A stretch of 64,000 bases of DNA from Dendrocalamus latiflorus (GCA_017311315.1 CM029634.1:23364391-23428390), one strand, 5' to 3'. Counted from the first letter of the stretch, positions 49,635 through 60,802 are shown. The notes: generated from the letters alone by a model not told the origin. Translations and numbers: made by a program.

Positions 49635-51187
49635 TGAAAGTATCTAGGTCCCTAAAAATAGTTTTGGTAATTAATAATATCATATGAATATGGGACTAAT
49701 ATGTTTATTGAGTGTTTGAAAGGTTTAATCCCAATGATGAATGTGAGATACATACTAAGGATCAACATGAAGATCAATGTGCCTCAAAATAAAGGTATAA
49801 GTAGTCTAGAATCTCTTTTTTATTTTACCGATCTTAGGAGAAAGGGTGGAAGACTGGATTATAGGATAAATGTTGTACTATTAAAAGAGATCATGGCAAG
49901 TAACTTGATAGCATGTTCTTATGCCATTTGGATCAATTTAGGATCATGCATACACTTAAAATTAAAATTGATAGCCAACTGTGCACTGTTTGGAAAATCG
50001 AAAGAACCAGAGTTTACACAGCAGTACTTCCGCAACTCAGAAGTTCTGAATAAAACTAGTGGTACATTTTTCCATAGAGCACCCCTTGAAACACTTAGTC
50101 TCTCCGGAAAACGGTAGTACTAGAATTTTAACGGTGGAACTACCGCAGAGCGATAGGACCGCAGCTCCTGAGTAGTACTACCAAAACTCGGTAGCTCCAA
50201 AAATCCAGGCGGTACATTTTTTCAGAGAGCGCCAAGGTTTGGCCCCCAGGACAAATGGAAGTACCACGCCAGAAATCAAAACTACCGACAATCAAAAGTA
50301 CCGCACTTATAATGGCGATAGTACCGCACTGACTTTCAACGGCTAGTTCAGAAGCTCTGAATAGCCGTCACTGTTGCATCAGAACAAGTGTAGTAGTACC
50401 AGCTTTTGCACTGTGGTACTTTCGCTCGCCCTGAAAATTTGGGAAACTCCTTGTAATAGCTAGATTTGGTTGGTGTGGGGTATAAATACTCCCCCACCTG
50501 CTCAAGGATAGGGCAAGACATTTCATTATAACATCTTTAAGCATAGAGCATTCACTTCACACGTCATTTACTTTTATTCCATTTATTGAGGTAGTTGAGC
50601 CAAAATCAAGTGCATTCATCTTAGATTGATCCTTGGCACTTGATTGCCTTCCAACAAAGTTTTGGTTTATTACTCTTAGTGTTTGCCAGCACAGACGGCT
50701 TGGCAGGAGATTGCGAGGTGACCTCTTCAAGAAGATTGTGAAGAGACCTAGGGCCAACTTGTGAGTGGTTTGGTGCTCACCATATCTGAAGTGAAGGAAG
50801 AGCAACCGCTAGTGGATTGAGGAGTTGAGGCTTAATTCGTGGAGCCAGGCGAAGTTGTTTGAGCCTCAACGTGGACTAGTGAAGACCAGCAAGTCTTTGA
50901 TACCACGGGAAAAACTTTTTGAGTCATCTTGTGGTTATTTCTTTACCTCTACATTCTATACTTATATTTTTAGCTTTGTGATTGCTAAGATTATCTTATT
51001 TACTTGTGCTAGAGATATATTTATAGATACTAGTGCTTGTGGTGCCCTAGCTATACTAGAATTGTGTAGGTTTAAATTGCATTAAAATCTTGCCTAACTA
51101 TAATGTGTGGTAGTTAGATTTAGAAGGCAAGAATTTTTAGAAAATCTCCTATTCATCCCCCTCTAGTCGGTTATCTTTGATCCTACA
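49635..51187 (+). mobile_element. solo copia-type LTR inside the hAT exon, 1553 bp
   Basis: It begins TGAAAGTATCTAGGTCCC and ends CTAGTCGGTTATCTTTGATC then CTACA. A perfect 5 bp duplication flanks it: GCTGC at 49630-49634 and 51188-51192. A TATAAATA box is at 50481-50488. The coding sense of the hAT exon resumes directly after the second duplication. Confidence 0.9.
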
Positions 51188-52380
51188 GCTGCCAACCACA
51201 ATTTGGGTGGCTATACCCCTTCAAGTTACAACAAGTTGAGGACAAATCTTCTTGTGCAAGCAAAGGCACATATTGAGTGAATGCTACAGCCCATCAAGTC
51301 AACATGGAACTCAAAAGGTGTGAGTGTTGTATCAGATGGGTGGTCCAATGCTCAAAGGTGTCCACTCTTAAATTTCTTGTCCATAACAAAAGATGGACCA
51401 ATGTTTTAAAAGCAATCAACATTGAAGACGAAGTCAAGAAAAAGGAATACATCGCTGAGAAGATACTAGTTATAATTAAGGAGGTTGGACAGCAGAATGT
51501 TGTCCAAGTGATCACTGATAATGCAGCCAACTACAGAGCTACGGTGTTGATTGTTGAGCAAAAGTACCCCCACATTTTCTAGACCCCATGCGTCATCCAT
51601 ACCTTGAACCTTGTCTTGAAGAACATATGTCCTAATGTCCTTTGCGCCCCTTTTTAGGTATTACAGTGAAACTTGACTTGCTGAGATTTCAAACGCCAAG
51701 CTCCTCATATGGATACTGAGATTTTGGACATGAGAAATATCAAACTCCTCAGGAGGTTTTCGCTGAGATTTTCGCCAAGCTCCTCAGGAGGTTTTTTTGT
51801 TAGTGATGAATTGTGATATATCAAACAACAATTTGTTGATTTCTCTTTGGTTGGAAGTGTATTTAATACATTTGACTCAATTGAGGATAGAGCCTATCTA
51901 GAACCAAAGCAATGGTGGAGAATTTATCGTAATTATGCCCCAAATTTGAGAAAATTGGCATTGAAATTACTTGGCCAGCTAACATCATCTTCTTACGCTG
52001 CAAGAAACTAGAGTACCTACGGTTTGATCCATAATTCAATGAGGAATAGGTTTTGTACTTGCCTTCTTTTCTTAATTTACCATTTCTTACACCTACATGG
52101 AATTTGATTGTAATTGCATTGTTGTAGGCTGAACCCTAAACGTGCTGAGAATCTCGTATTTGTGCACCACAACTTACGCCTTCTTTTAAAAAATTCCGAA
52201 GAGTATTACACTGTCCCATCAAGAATGTGGGATGTCGGAAGAGACAACTTCGAGTTCTTTGATGGTGGTGCTCATTTCCTTCAGCATGCTGACCTTTCAC
52301 TGGATGAACTGGACCTTGGGAAAGTACTAGAAGATCTTAGGGCACTGGACCTCCAGCCCAATCAGAGACAACACTAGAGG

Positions 52381-52700
52381 ATGGAAGCAACAATTAGACT
52401 ACACATTTGTGTTATGTCATGTCTTTTATCTAGCTATTATATCATGTAATAGTTATGGTCCGTTGAACTTAAACACTTGCTCTAGTTATGGTCTTTTGGA
52501 CTTGTGTGGCCTATGATTATCAGATTATGTACTAAGTGGTTAAACAATTATTTACTAAGTGGTTTGTCAAATATTTACTATCTGACTATTTGTGATTCTG
52601 TTATTTATTTGTATATATATACTTATTTATTCTCTTATTCTTCGTAGATGATTCATTATATTGGTCCCGTCAACTTGTATAAGACTAACAACCAGGAGGG
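52381..52700. other. 3' flank of the hAT remnant
   Basis: AT-rich, non-coding, probably the 3' untranslated part of the hAT transcript. The hAT terminal repeat was not identified. The copia fragment begins near 52700. Confidence 0.4.
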
Positions 52701-52704
52701 AGAA

Positions 52705-54354
52705 CTAGAGAAAAGCTTGTAGTTCAGCAATTTTATGATCTGCCCGTTTTATGTTCATCTTCAGATTATTGCAATTTTCACAAGACTTGGGCAGATCCAG
52801 AAGCATGGTATAAAGACCTCTAACAGCGTTGTCCTTATCCTCACATGAGGTGCAAGCAACAGTCTCAACAGTAGTAGATGAAATAGAAGCAACCCTACTC
52901 ATCTCTAGTTCAGCCAAGAGACTAATGTTCTCCACCTTAACAATATCAAGCTCAGAGGATAGACTATCATGCGAGGTCCTTAGTTTCTCCATGTCACCCA
53001 ACAGAGCACAGCATATATCACAATCATCACGGGAGGGAGCAGATGTAAGTGAAGTAAGCTCCCGTGATAGTCTATCTACTTCCTTCTCTAACTCGGTACA
53101 CATAGCACTAGCTCTAGCATGAAATCCACCTAGTTTAAGAAAAGCATGATTGAGCTGGTCGTAAGTGGGACATACCTCGTCGGAGTCGGAGTACAGCTCG
53201 TTGTCGCTCAATTCGCCCTCAAGGGCCATGAAGCACATGCCGGAGAAGTCATCGCCGCCCTTGGGGTCTTGGTCACCCGTCCCGTCGTCGTCGCTCCATC
53301 CCTCCACCTCACTGAGGTCGAGGTCGTCGAACGCGGTGAGGACGCGGTGGAATAGCTTCTTGGCTTTGCCAAGGTTGCGGAACTTCTTCTGTCCTTGGGC
53401 ATGGACTGGAGGCTTCTTGTTGCGGTTCTTGTCGGTGTAGTCGTTCTTACCCGAACCGCCGTAGTCAGCTTTGCCCTTCTCCAGCTTGGGGCAGTTTGCC
53501 CGAATGTGGTTGGGGCCACCACACTCGAAGCAAATCACAGGTCCTCCCCTCTTTCTGTCCCTCCTCCTCTTGTAAGCATGGGAAAACTTCCAAGTTAGGA
53601 GGGCCAATTGCTCATCCTCGAGCTGCTCTAACTGATCATCAGTTACGTCACAGAGAGCAGCAAGGGAGAAACCACACAGCGAATCAGAAGAAAGACCAGA
53701 AGCCGAATTGGGATCGGTGACTAGGGCCATCGACTGTGACTTCAACTTGCGAGAGACAATGTCAATCTCGTGAGTCTTGAGACGCGAGTACAGCGCATCA
53801 AGAGTCAAAGTCGAGAGGTCCGTGGTGTCCTTGATGGTAGTCACCTTCATCTCCCAAACACTAAGGTCGAGTGCAGCGAGCATCTGACGAGCATTGTCCG
53901 AGTCGGGGTATGTGAGACCGACCGCTCGGAGGTTGCTCAGAATCTTGTGAAAACGCGCAAAGCACTCATCGATGGACTCACCAGCGAGCATTTCAAACTT
54001 GTTGTAATCTCGCTTGAATTGGTCCTGTCGGACTGTCTTGATTTGGGTGGTCCCCTCATGGTAAGCACCGAGGGTCTCCCAAATGTCGAAAGCCGACGTG
54101 AGGTGCGAAATGTGGTCAAACTCGCTACGACTCAAACCTTGGATGATTATGTTCCTTGCCTTTGCATTCGCCTCAACATCGGGCATATTCGCCACATTGA
54201 TGTTCTCATCGGCAGGAACAAGATAGCGGACCTTGACCTTCCTCAAGATGGCATATCCTTGAGCCTGGATGTATGTCTCCATCCGGCTTTTCCAGAACGG
54301 AAAATCAATGCCATCAAAGATCGGAGGCTTGGTCGAGTACTTATCCGTCGCCAT
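52705..54354 (-). CDS. copia gag polyprotein (UBN2/retrotran_gag type), intact frame
   Basis: 549 residues from an ATG 40 bp downstream of the primer-binding site. The N-terminal region (about 10-200) is the copia gag core, with FDGIDFPFWKSRMETYIQAQ and a region around IWETLGAYHEG typical of UBN2-type gag. A CCHC zinc knuckle, CFECGGPNHIRANC (Cys 275, 278, His 283, Cys 288), follows a basic run (KRRRDRKRG). The acidic C-terminal third contains MCFMALEG and a coiled-coil-like Leu/Glu region to the end. The family product assembles cytoplasmic particles and packages element RNA. The frame has no stop in 1.65 kb although the rest of the element is lost, so the insertion and truncation are probably young. 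The stop at the truncation point may come from flanking DNA. Confidence 0.88.
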   Translation of the reverse strand: MATDKYSTKPPIFDGIDFPFWKSRMETYIQAQGYAILRKVKVRYLVPADENINVANMPDVEANAKARNIIIQGLSRSEFDHISHLTSAFDIWETLGAYHEGTTQIKTVRQDQFKRDYNKFEMLAGESIDECFARFHKILSNLRAVGLTYPDSDNARQMLAALDLSVWEMKVTTIKDTTDLSTLTLDALYSRLKTHEIDIVSRKLKSQSMALVTDPNSASGLSSDSLCGFSLAALCDVTDDQLEQLEDEQLALLTWKFSHAYKRRRDRKRGGPVICFECGGPNHIRANCPKLEKGKADYGGSGKNDYTDKNRNKKPPVHAQGQKKFRNLGKAKKLFHRVLTAFDDLDLSEVEGWSDDDGTGDQDPKGGDDFSGMCFMALEGELSDNELYSDSDEVCPTYDQLNHAFLKLGGFHARASAMCTELEKEVDRLSRELTSLTSAPSRDDCDICCALLGDMEKLRTSHDSLSSELDIVKVENISLLAELEMSRVASISSTTVETVACTSCEDKDNAVRGLYTMLLDLPKSCENCNNLKMNIKRADHKIAELQAFL

Positions 54355-54396
54355 GGCTCTAGAGACCGGTCAAGATCTATGAATTAGAGCTAACCG

Positions 54397-54409
54397 GCTC
54401 TGATACCAA
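54397..54409 (-). other. primer-binding site (initiator Met tRNA type)
   Basis: TGGTATCAGAGCC on the minus strand, just after the LTR end and before gag. Confidence 0.85.
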
Positions 54410-54410
54410 T

Positions 54411-56313
54411 TGTTGGATCGAATTTGGCGACAGAGGGGGGTGAATGTTGATTATTAAAAACTTACTCCCAAAAGTACCCACAAACGAGTCTCTTCTCCTA
54501 TAGCTAAGGGAAGCTAAAAACAAGAAACTAAAATCTGAAAGCTAAGAACAAGAAAACAGAGAAACAGCCACGGCAAAGAACCTGCTGAAAAGACTTGCCA
54601 CGGTAGAGAATACTCGCGAAAATTGCTACCACGGCAGAGAAAAGAGCTGGTTTTGCTGCCAGCCGAAAACTTGATTTGGCTGAGAAATAGCCACGGCAAA
54701 GAACCTACTGAAAAGACTTGCCACGGCAGAGTATACTCGCGAAAATTGCTGCCACGGCAGAGAAAAGAGCTGGTTTTGCTGCCAGCCGAAAATTCAGACC
54801 AAGCAGAGAGTCTGTTGACTGCAGAGAATGCAGATTGAGTAGGAAGATTGAACTGAACTGGAGGAAACTCAAAGGCTGCACTAGCCAAACCAATTAACAA
54901 AGACAAGAGACTAAAAAGGGGGCTAATACTGCTGCCAAACAGCAGTGAACTGCTGCAGACCGAAATCTGCCCTGAACTAAAAAATTGGCTAGAAACAGTA
55001 AATATTTCTGCAACTTGAAAACTGAGAATTTGATGAGATCTTGCTGCTCTCTTCAGGGCTAAAGACCAAGATTACATACTCAATAGCTTGAAGACCTCTG
55101 GGAACAAAAGAACTCAACAAAAGATCAAGAGATCAACCTTTTGAGCCATAACCTGAAAATGACAGAGAGAGATCTAATTTTCAGATTGCTTGAGATTTCT
55201 CCATCCTTTGCTCATGAGAGTTTGCAGATAAGATAGCAATAGCAAAAGGACTCTCCAGACCAGAGTTCAAACCATCTCCTTGAGGGGGTCAAAAATTACC
55301 TCAAACCCTAGAAAAGTAAATGAAGAACAGGGGCAGCCCAAGAACCAAATTCTGAAATTAAACGAAGATTGCTCTTAGGAAACTTGATCAAATGACCGTG
55401 AGGCACCATCCCACCAAAGAGCAACCCATTTTGGGCCTTCCCAACAAAAAACAACTCAAAAACAGAAATCCAAGAAATCTAACACAGAGGGCATCGAAGG
55501 AAATAAGCAACAGAGAGCTAGAGACCAAACAAACTCAAATAAAACCATCTTGGATTGATAATGAGGAAGAGAGATACATGATTACAAGAAGTATCAGCTC
55601 ATACAATCCCTACAACCACATACATGCTTGGAATGATCAAGAACTCTCCATCCTTCCAAGAACAGAGCTCTCACATAGAAGACATCGAAGGGGACACAGC
55701 CAACAGCCTTCCTGTCTCTCCCACCAACTAAAAACTAAAGCCAAAACAACCCTCTAAAGCCTATTTTGACTAAAGTAAACCCTAGAATCCATAAGGGGGC
55801 ATGCAGTCACCAACATCTATTTATAGCCCTTGGCTAACGAGTTTCCAACCCGTTACGCCCGCTGGATCCAACGGAGCCCGCTCCCGCTTGTGTAGCCTCG
55901 CGAAATTACCGATTCGCACCTCCTGCACCTTCCGGGAAGCTTCCGCGCTCCTTGTCGTCCACGACTCGCAACCACATCGAATCTCCGTCGTCTTCGACAC
56001 ATCCGACCGTTCTGACCTCGACACCGCCTTTGTCTAGTCCGGTCACCTCGTGTTTCACCACGACTCCGCCTCGACGTCCTGCAGTCACACAGACAAGAAC
56101 CACGTCAAATAGCACCGCCCGATACATGAAAGCGTAAATAGCATAAACACACCATACTTACCTATGATGAAGTCCAAACCTATCGAATCATAGAAATATG
56201 CATCCTAATCTCATACAACCAAGTTTGACCAAGTCCGACCGAGCCCGATTGCACCCCGTAACATCAAGGTCCGAAACCCTCAAAACAAACTCGACTCTCC
56301 TAAACCGGTGTCA
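54411..56313 (-). repeat. LTR of the copia fragment, 1903 bp
   Basis: TG...CA ends on the minus strand. It includes a 123 bp tandem duplication at 54566-54790. Confidence 0.82.
54566..54793. repeat. 123 bp tandem duplication in the LTR
   Basis: AGCCACGGCAAAGAACCT at 54566 recurs at 54689. The following 100 bp (ACTCGCGAAAATTGCT, GAGCTGGTTTTGCTGCCAGC) repeat with few differences. Confidence 0.9.
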
Positions 56314-56766
56314 ATTACTCATTATAAGCACGGGATGACCTCCCCATGGTCTCTCATATCCCATATCTTCATAAAACATACTAGTCATGTGCCCATGTGT
56401 TGCAACGAAAAATCAAAATTTGCAAATAATTAATATCCATGCTACATGCATTCATCCATGTGGGTATACAAATATAACTTCAATGCAATGATCTGATCCC
56501 TCAAAAAATAATTCTAGAAACCTAAGGCTACCGCAATGTTCGTTAATACAGTAATGGTGGTGAAACAAATAGAAGAAGGTATCATCATCAGGCCATTCAA
56601 GAAGGCTAGCATACTTTTCTTTCAACTGAAAACATACAATAAGCTATAGTAGTCCTAATGAGCAGACCTTATGAATGAAAAATGGTGTCCTTGCACTCTC
56701 TCTAGTGGGACAGTGTTCCATAAACAAGATTTTCTAAATTATTTCATTATGTTACTTTCCTTTGTA

Positions 56767-57179
56767 GGCCCTGTTTGTTTCCACTTAAGATTATTATAAT
56801 CTAACTTATAATCATAAGTGGAAACAAACAGCCTATATTATAAGGTAAATTATTATAATCTAATAGACCAGATTATTGTAATCTAATAAGCTCAAAAAAG
56901 GAGCTTATTTCAGCTTATAGATCCACCTTTTATCTTAAGGACCATAAAACTTTAGGAATATTACCCACCTTTGCCATTCATCCATCCCCCAACTCCCTTG
57001 CCTCTCTCTCAAGGACATTGTAGTCTTTAAACATTCGAATACAACAATCCATAACTCTGATAATCCAGGATGCCAAACACTTGACAGCTTATTTTCCACC
57101 AGCTTATTATAATCTAGCTTATATAATCCCTCACCTATAAGCTAGATTATAATAATCTTAAGTGGAAACAAACAGGGCC
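56767..57179. mobile_element. PIF/Harbinger-like MITE nested in the Helitron, 413 bp
   Basis: The termini GGCCCTGTTTGTTTCCACTT and AAGTGGAAACAAACAGGGCC are perfect inverted repeats, extended by AAGATTATTATAATCTA. GTA flanks both sides (56764-56766 and 57180-57182). The left arm is itself followed by a second inverted copy of its end (AAGTGGAAACAAACAGCC, near 56815-56833), so it can fold as a small hairpin within the larger one. Confidence 0.88.
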
Positions 57180-57681
57180 GTAGTCGTATATCACCTTCTG
57201 CTAATTTCCTTTACAAACCAGAATAAATTGAACTGCTCCTTAAAAAGATTTCAAATGACCTAACTCCTAAGTAAGTTTTATACATAAATGAAATGTTTCT
57301 TAAACAAAATTTCAGATGAATGACAAAACAAGTTCTCAATCAGGCTGTACCAATTGGTGTCATATGTAGAATAAAAAGAAACAACATCACCAAACAATGC
57401 ATATTATTTCTTCAAATACTATCTATCCAGAAAACATATTTTAATATGACCCTATCATCTAGTTTGTAATCAAAGAAGAAGGTCTGATTTGTCACTTTGC
57501 TTCTTTTTTCATAATATCAATAAAAACCTGACCATCTAATGCTTTTATTATCCTTTTTAAATCACAATGAGTCGGTTATAGTTCTATAAATCTCGCTCTT
57601 CGCAGTTAACATTTTCATGCCGCCCACTCTACACTAAGCAAACAAATACAACATTACCTTCTTTGTTATTGTTCAACTTAC

Positions 57682-59518
57682 CAGGTAAATCCCATGGTTC
57701 ATGCTCTGCCCCTCTTAACCCCATCTCACCCGAGTTGCTGGTTGACCTGTCCGTGCTAGCTTCTGGAGCAAAGCTTCCCAACCAGTCACTGGAGCTGGTC
57801 AATGGGTTCCTCGAGGTGCCATTGTTGGCAAATGGTGAGAGGACATTGGTGGCATCCTAAAGAAATGTGTTGTGCATGGTTGCACTAGTTTTCGGGGTAA
57901 ATCTCCCCGAGCTCCCATCCGAACCCGACATCGAAATGGCATCAAAGTTATTGGAATTATGGAGGTGGCCAACTGGCTCAACAGACGCAAGCATATTTCT
58001 TCTATATGGAAACCTCATCCGTGAAGCTTTGCTTATCACCAATCCATCATGTACAAGGGAGATGTCAACCACCTCATAAACATAGGGGAAAATCACATAT
58101 TGCATGCATTGTTCAGTTCTAAAATCTTCCTCTTCCCCACTTCTCTACAAGCATGAGAAATTCAGATCTCAAACAAAAAGTGTCATGCAGCAAATGCTAC
58201 CCCCCAAATGATCAATCAGGTAAATGTAGGCTCCATTTCCTTTTTTTCTTTTGCAATATGCTTTGCATGTCAAAAGCTCTCTTTCTTAGCCATCACAGAA
58301 TGAAACAAAGCAATGCAATGATGATGAATCAAAAAGGTAAAGCTCTCAAGAACTGCCCCAAGCCATACTTGCACAAAGCTCGTCGCATTGACGGTAGACG
58401 CCCTCGCCATCTCATCGTCCTCGTCATCGCACTGGCTCAGCTGGCTTTGTAGTGTCCTCCGTTACGGTGTCTTCACCGCTACCAGCACATCGCCATTCTC
58501 ACTGCCACCCCCAAGAGCAAGAATCAGTCACCAACCAACTAATGCCTCACCCAAGCAGATGCATGCTCAAGGCCCAAACCACAATGCAGCACCAATGCCT
58601 AAATGAATATGGTTGAGGTGACACAATCCTTAAAGTTCAAACCCGTAATGCAGCAGGAGTAATGCCTAAATGAATCTGGTTGGGATGAGATGAGGTGATC
58701 CTTGAAGCTTAAACCATAATGCAGCAGAGGTGTCTAAATTAATCGCCACCCTACCCACCTCCCGTCATCACCGCGCCCACCACCATCACCCACCACCCGC
58801 TGGATGGTCACCTGTCATAGGGAACAACACCAGGAACATCAAATAAAGAACCATGAGTGTGTCACCATCACAAGTCACACGGAAACACCACAAGTTTTTT
58901 AAGAGGGCGGAGGAGATGAGATGCTCACGTGCAGCAGCGCACCAAGGGAGAGTCTACCCTTGAGTGGGAGCATCACCACCGACGGCTTGAATGCCTCCGC
59001 GTACTTGGCCAGGTTCACCGTCGCCTCCCCTAGTAGTGTCGCCTTGCTTGACCACTGCATCGGATGGCACTGCCGATTCAAAATCGAGCGGAACTCCCGA
59101 GAAATCACAAATTGATTAGTGGTGGCTGGTTGCTTACGGTCTCGTAGATGAGGAATTGGCAGATCTTATCATTGGCGGCCTTGCCAGACAGGAGCTTGGT
59201 GGCCTCGATGATCAGGGTGGCCCCGCGACATGCGCCGTCGGTGACATCCACTCTCTCCGACCGCGCCGTCAGCCGGCCGACGTCCTATGGCGTCACCACC
59301 ACCATATCACCTCCCACCCCAGCTCCAGCACCTGTGCTAGGAACCACTAGAGCACGCGACCCGTCAAGCCTCACATCGAAGAAGCAATAACACAAAACAA
59401 AAGGTGAAACTTCGCTTCTTCCAGAGCGATTGGGGTCATGCCTGGGTGCGTGGAACTAGAGCTTTAACACGGCCTTGGCCTTGCTACCAACGCCGCGCCA
59501 CCACGCTGACTTGAACAT
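57682..59518 (-). pseudogene. captured NT-C2 domain coiled-coil protein gene fragment
   Basis: Exon-like pieces occur in the expected order on the minus strand. 59518: MFKSAWWRGVGSKAKAVLKL, then a TAG (59456-59458). 59340-59139: VVVTP, TAG (59285-59287), DVGRLTARSERVDVTDGAC...KICQFLIYET, with a GTAAGC donor. About 59085-58929: LLGEATVNLAKYAEAFKPSV...GALLH, with a GTGAGC donor. About 58500-58370: a TAA (58462-58464) and RRTLQSQLSQCDDEDDEMAR. About 58100-57682: EPVGHLHNSNNFDAISMSGS...GRFTPKTSA, a TAG (57857-57859), DATNVLSPFANNGTSRNPLT, ending at a GTAAGT donor. NT-C2 (EEIG1/EHBP1 N-terminal type) domains bind membranes or partner proteins in plant coiled-coil proteins. At least four in-frame stops exclude the parent product. 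Splice sites are kept, so it was captured as genomic DNA. Confidence 0.78.
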
Positions 59519-59569
59519 GTTGGCATTCACAAGCAGGGAAGCGAGCGAGGCGGCGAGCAGCACGAACAA

Positions 59570-59697
59570 GGAGGCGGGCGAGCAGGGAGCCGGGGGAGGG
59601 GGACGACATGGATGAGGCTCTCGATCTTGTCCATGTCGGACTACGCCGACGGGGGGTGGAGCGGGATGGTGTCACCGTGGGGGTGGGAGTGCGACAT
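59570..59697 (-). pseudogene. captured N-terminus of a YIPF6-like (Yip1 domain) protein
   Basis: From an ATG at 59697 the minus strand reads MSHSHPHGDTIPLHPPSA, TAG (59641-59643), SDMDKIESLIH, then PLPRLPARPP. DTIPLHP...SD(M/I)D(K/E)IE...LPARPP is the start of plant Yip1-domain proteins of the YIPF6 group as I remember them (Golgi membrane proteins). The four-helix Yip1 domain itself is absent. The fragment ends about 50 bp before the captured NT-C2 start codon, so two unrelated genes are joined in the same sense. Confidence 0.6.
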
Positions 59698-60010
59698 GGT
59701 GGTGTGGGTTAGGTTCCAACGGGCGGTAGTGGGAGGCGAGATCTCATTGTCGAGGGAGGATGCGAGGAGGGTGGAGATCAAGAGGGAGGAGAGCGATGAG
59801 ATGGTGGGTGGTGGAGTGGTGACAGATGGAGAGCAAAGGAGGGAGCGGAGAAGGGCAGAGGCGTGGCGGCGCAGATGGTGATTGGGGCGAGGTGCTGGCG
59901 GAATGCGCGAGGACGGGGGGAGAGGAGTCAGAGGGATGGACCACATGTGAAGCGTTTTTTCATGTGAGGAGGGGTGACACTAACTCTTTCTTTTAAGTAA
60001 TAGATAGAGA

Positions 60011-60780
60011 TAAAGGTGCAACTCAATTGCTGTGAGTGAGCTGATCAGTACCATTATGTACAATAATGTGCAATACTGCAGTGCTCGTACTCTATCACAA
60101 TGCTCTTTTTTCCCCTCTCGTATGAGGAAGTAGAACCTATTCTCATTGGTAAAGCGGAAACACAGTACAATCTCCAACGCCATGATTTACCAGAACGGTT
60201 GATACCTGCTGCAAAGAAGCCTCGCCGTGGAAAAATGCAGAATAGCGCTGAAAATTCTGTATCACCGATGGCAACGGTTGTTTTCCCCACCACCACATCC
60301 ACATGAGAAACAATGGTCGAGCACACACCGAAAGCACTACATGCGCAAGCCTCCCGCGTCCTAGTGGCGCCTTCCAAGAATCTACCGACCTTCAAAGCTC
60401 TGTGTGGGCATTTCGTCGAACGCCTGGGGTGAACGACCCAGGCCTCTCACCACTTCGATCACAGGATCCACAGCAACCAGTCGCAGCCAGGTTACGCCGG
60501 ATTTGAAGGAGGAGAAGGCGGCGGCGGCGGCTCACCTCATGTTCCGGCGGCCATCCACATATGCACCGCCACGGCGGCGCGCCGGCCGCGAGCGAGAAGA
60601 GCCCGACGCGGCGGGGAAACAACTACCACTGCGCTTGACGAACGGCGTTACGCTATGATCTCGTGAATTTTTTTCCCACGTGTTTCGTGTAGTGGGCCAA
60701 GCGTCTTATGAACAAGCCCATTAGGTAGCCCAGCCTAACAAAAGTTTACTCGCTCACGTTTAACCCATTTGAGCCCACAA
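60011..60780. other. GC-rich segment between the Helitron and the EF1-gamma promoter, no gene assigned
   Basis: Minus-strand frames at 60054-60395 and 60392-60622 are open for 113 and 76 codons without a recognised domain. 60500-60620 is CpG-rich and could be the first exon or leader of a divergent transcript. No splice-supported gene model could be built. Confidence 0.3.
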
Positions 60781-60802
60781 CCACATTGGGTTCCCAAATT
60801 GG

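Larger units (their letters stand above)
48000..52380 (+). pseudogene. hAT-family transposase gene, broken and interrupted by an LTR
   Basis: The pieces read in order on the plus strand. A GC-rich leader is at 48040-48410. A start at 48958 is followed 14 codons later by a TGA (49000-49002). 49048-49485 has a BED-type zinc finger (C-RLC-DQIIHGNCSRVKAHLLKI, with LWRYVELL before it). An intron ends TTTGTAG at about 49575 and the next exon runs into the LTR at 49635. After the LTR, 51193-51650 carries a DUF659-type region (VQVITDNAANY, YPHIF, IHTLNLVLKNICP) with stops and a frame change near 51280-51340. 51890-51990 and 52130-52376 carry the C-terminal dimerisation region (WWRIYRNYAPNLRKLALKLL; LNPKRAENLVFVHHNLRLLL). 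A functional protein would bind the element ends and form dimers through hATC. This copy cannot be made. Confidence 0.82.
52705..56313 (-). mobile_element. copia-type retrotransposon fragment: 5' LTR, primer site and gag
   Basis: Read on the minus strand, the LTR spans 56313 to 54411, beginning TGACACCGGTTTAGGAGAG and ending CGATCCAACA. TGGTATCAGAGCC follows directly (54409-54397), the initiator-Met tRNA primer-binding site of copia elements. An intact gag frame comes next, and the element stops at about 52700. Pol, the polypurine tract and the 3' LTR are absent, so it is truncated rather than merely decayed. No left-hand duplication partner was found for the right flank ATTAC. Confidence 0.85.
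56381..60010 (-). mobile_element. Helitron-like element carrying fragments of two host genes, 3630 bp
   Basis: On the minus strand the 5' end is TCTCTATCTATTACTTAAAA (60010 downward), preceded by host A. The 3' end is GGGCACATGACTAG (to 56381), followed by host T. TC start, CTAG end and insertion between A and T are Helitron hallmarks. The last 30 bp (GTTGCAACACATGGGCACATG) contain the short palindromic region expected before CTAG, here weak. No Rep/helicase is encoded, so it is non-autonomous. Captured pieces are in the same strand sense: a YIPF6-like N-terminus (59570-59697) and NT-C2 protein exons (57682-59518). A MITE is nested at 56767-57179. Confidence 0.75.

Noticed and set aside
53770..54387. 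205-codon plus-strand open frame
   Set aside because: It is the complement of the intact copia gag frame on the minus strand.
54409..54421. A tRNA gene suggested by the TGGTATCAGAGC match
   Set aside because: It is a retrotransposon primer-binding site next to an LTR; no cloverleaf can be drawn around it.
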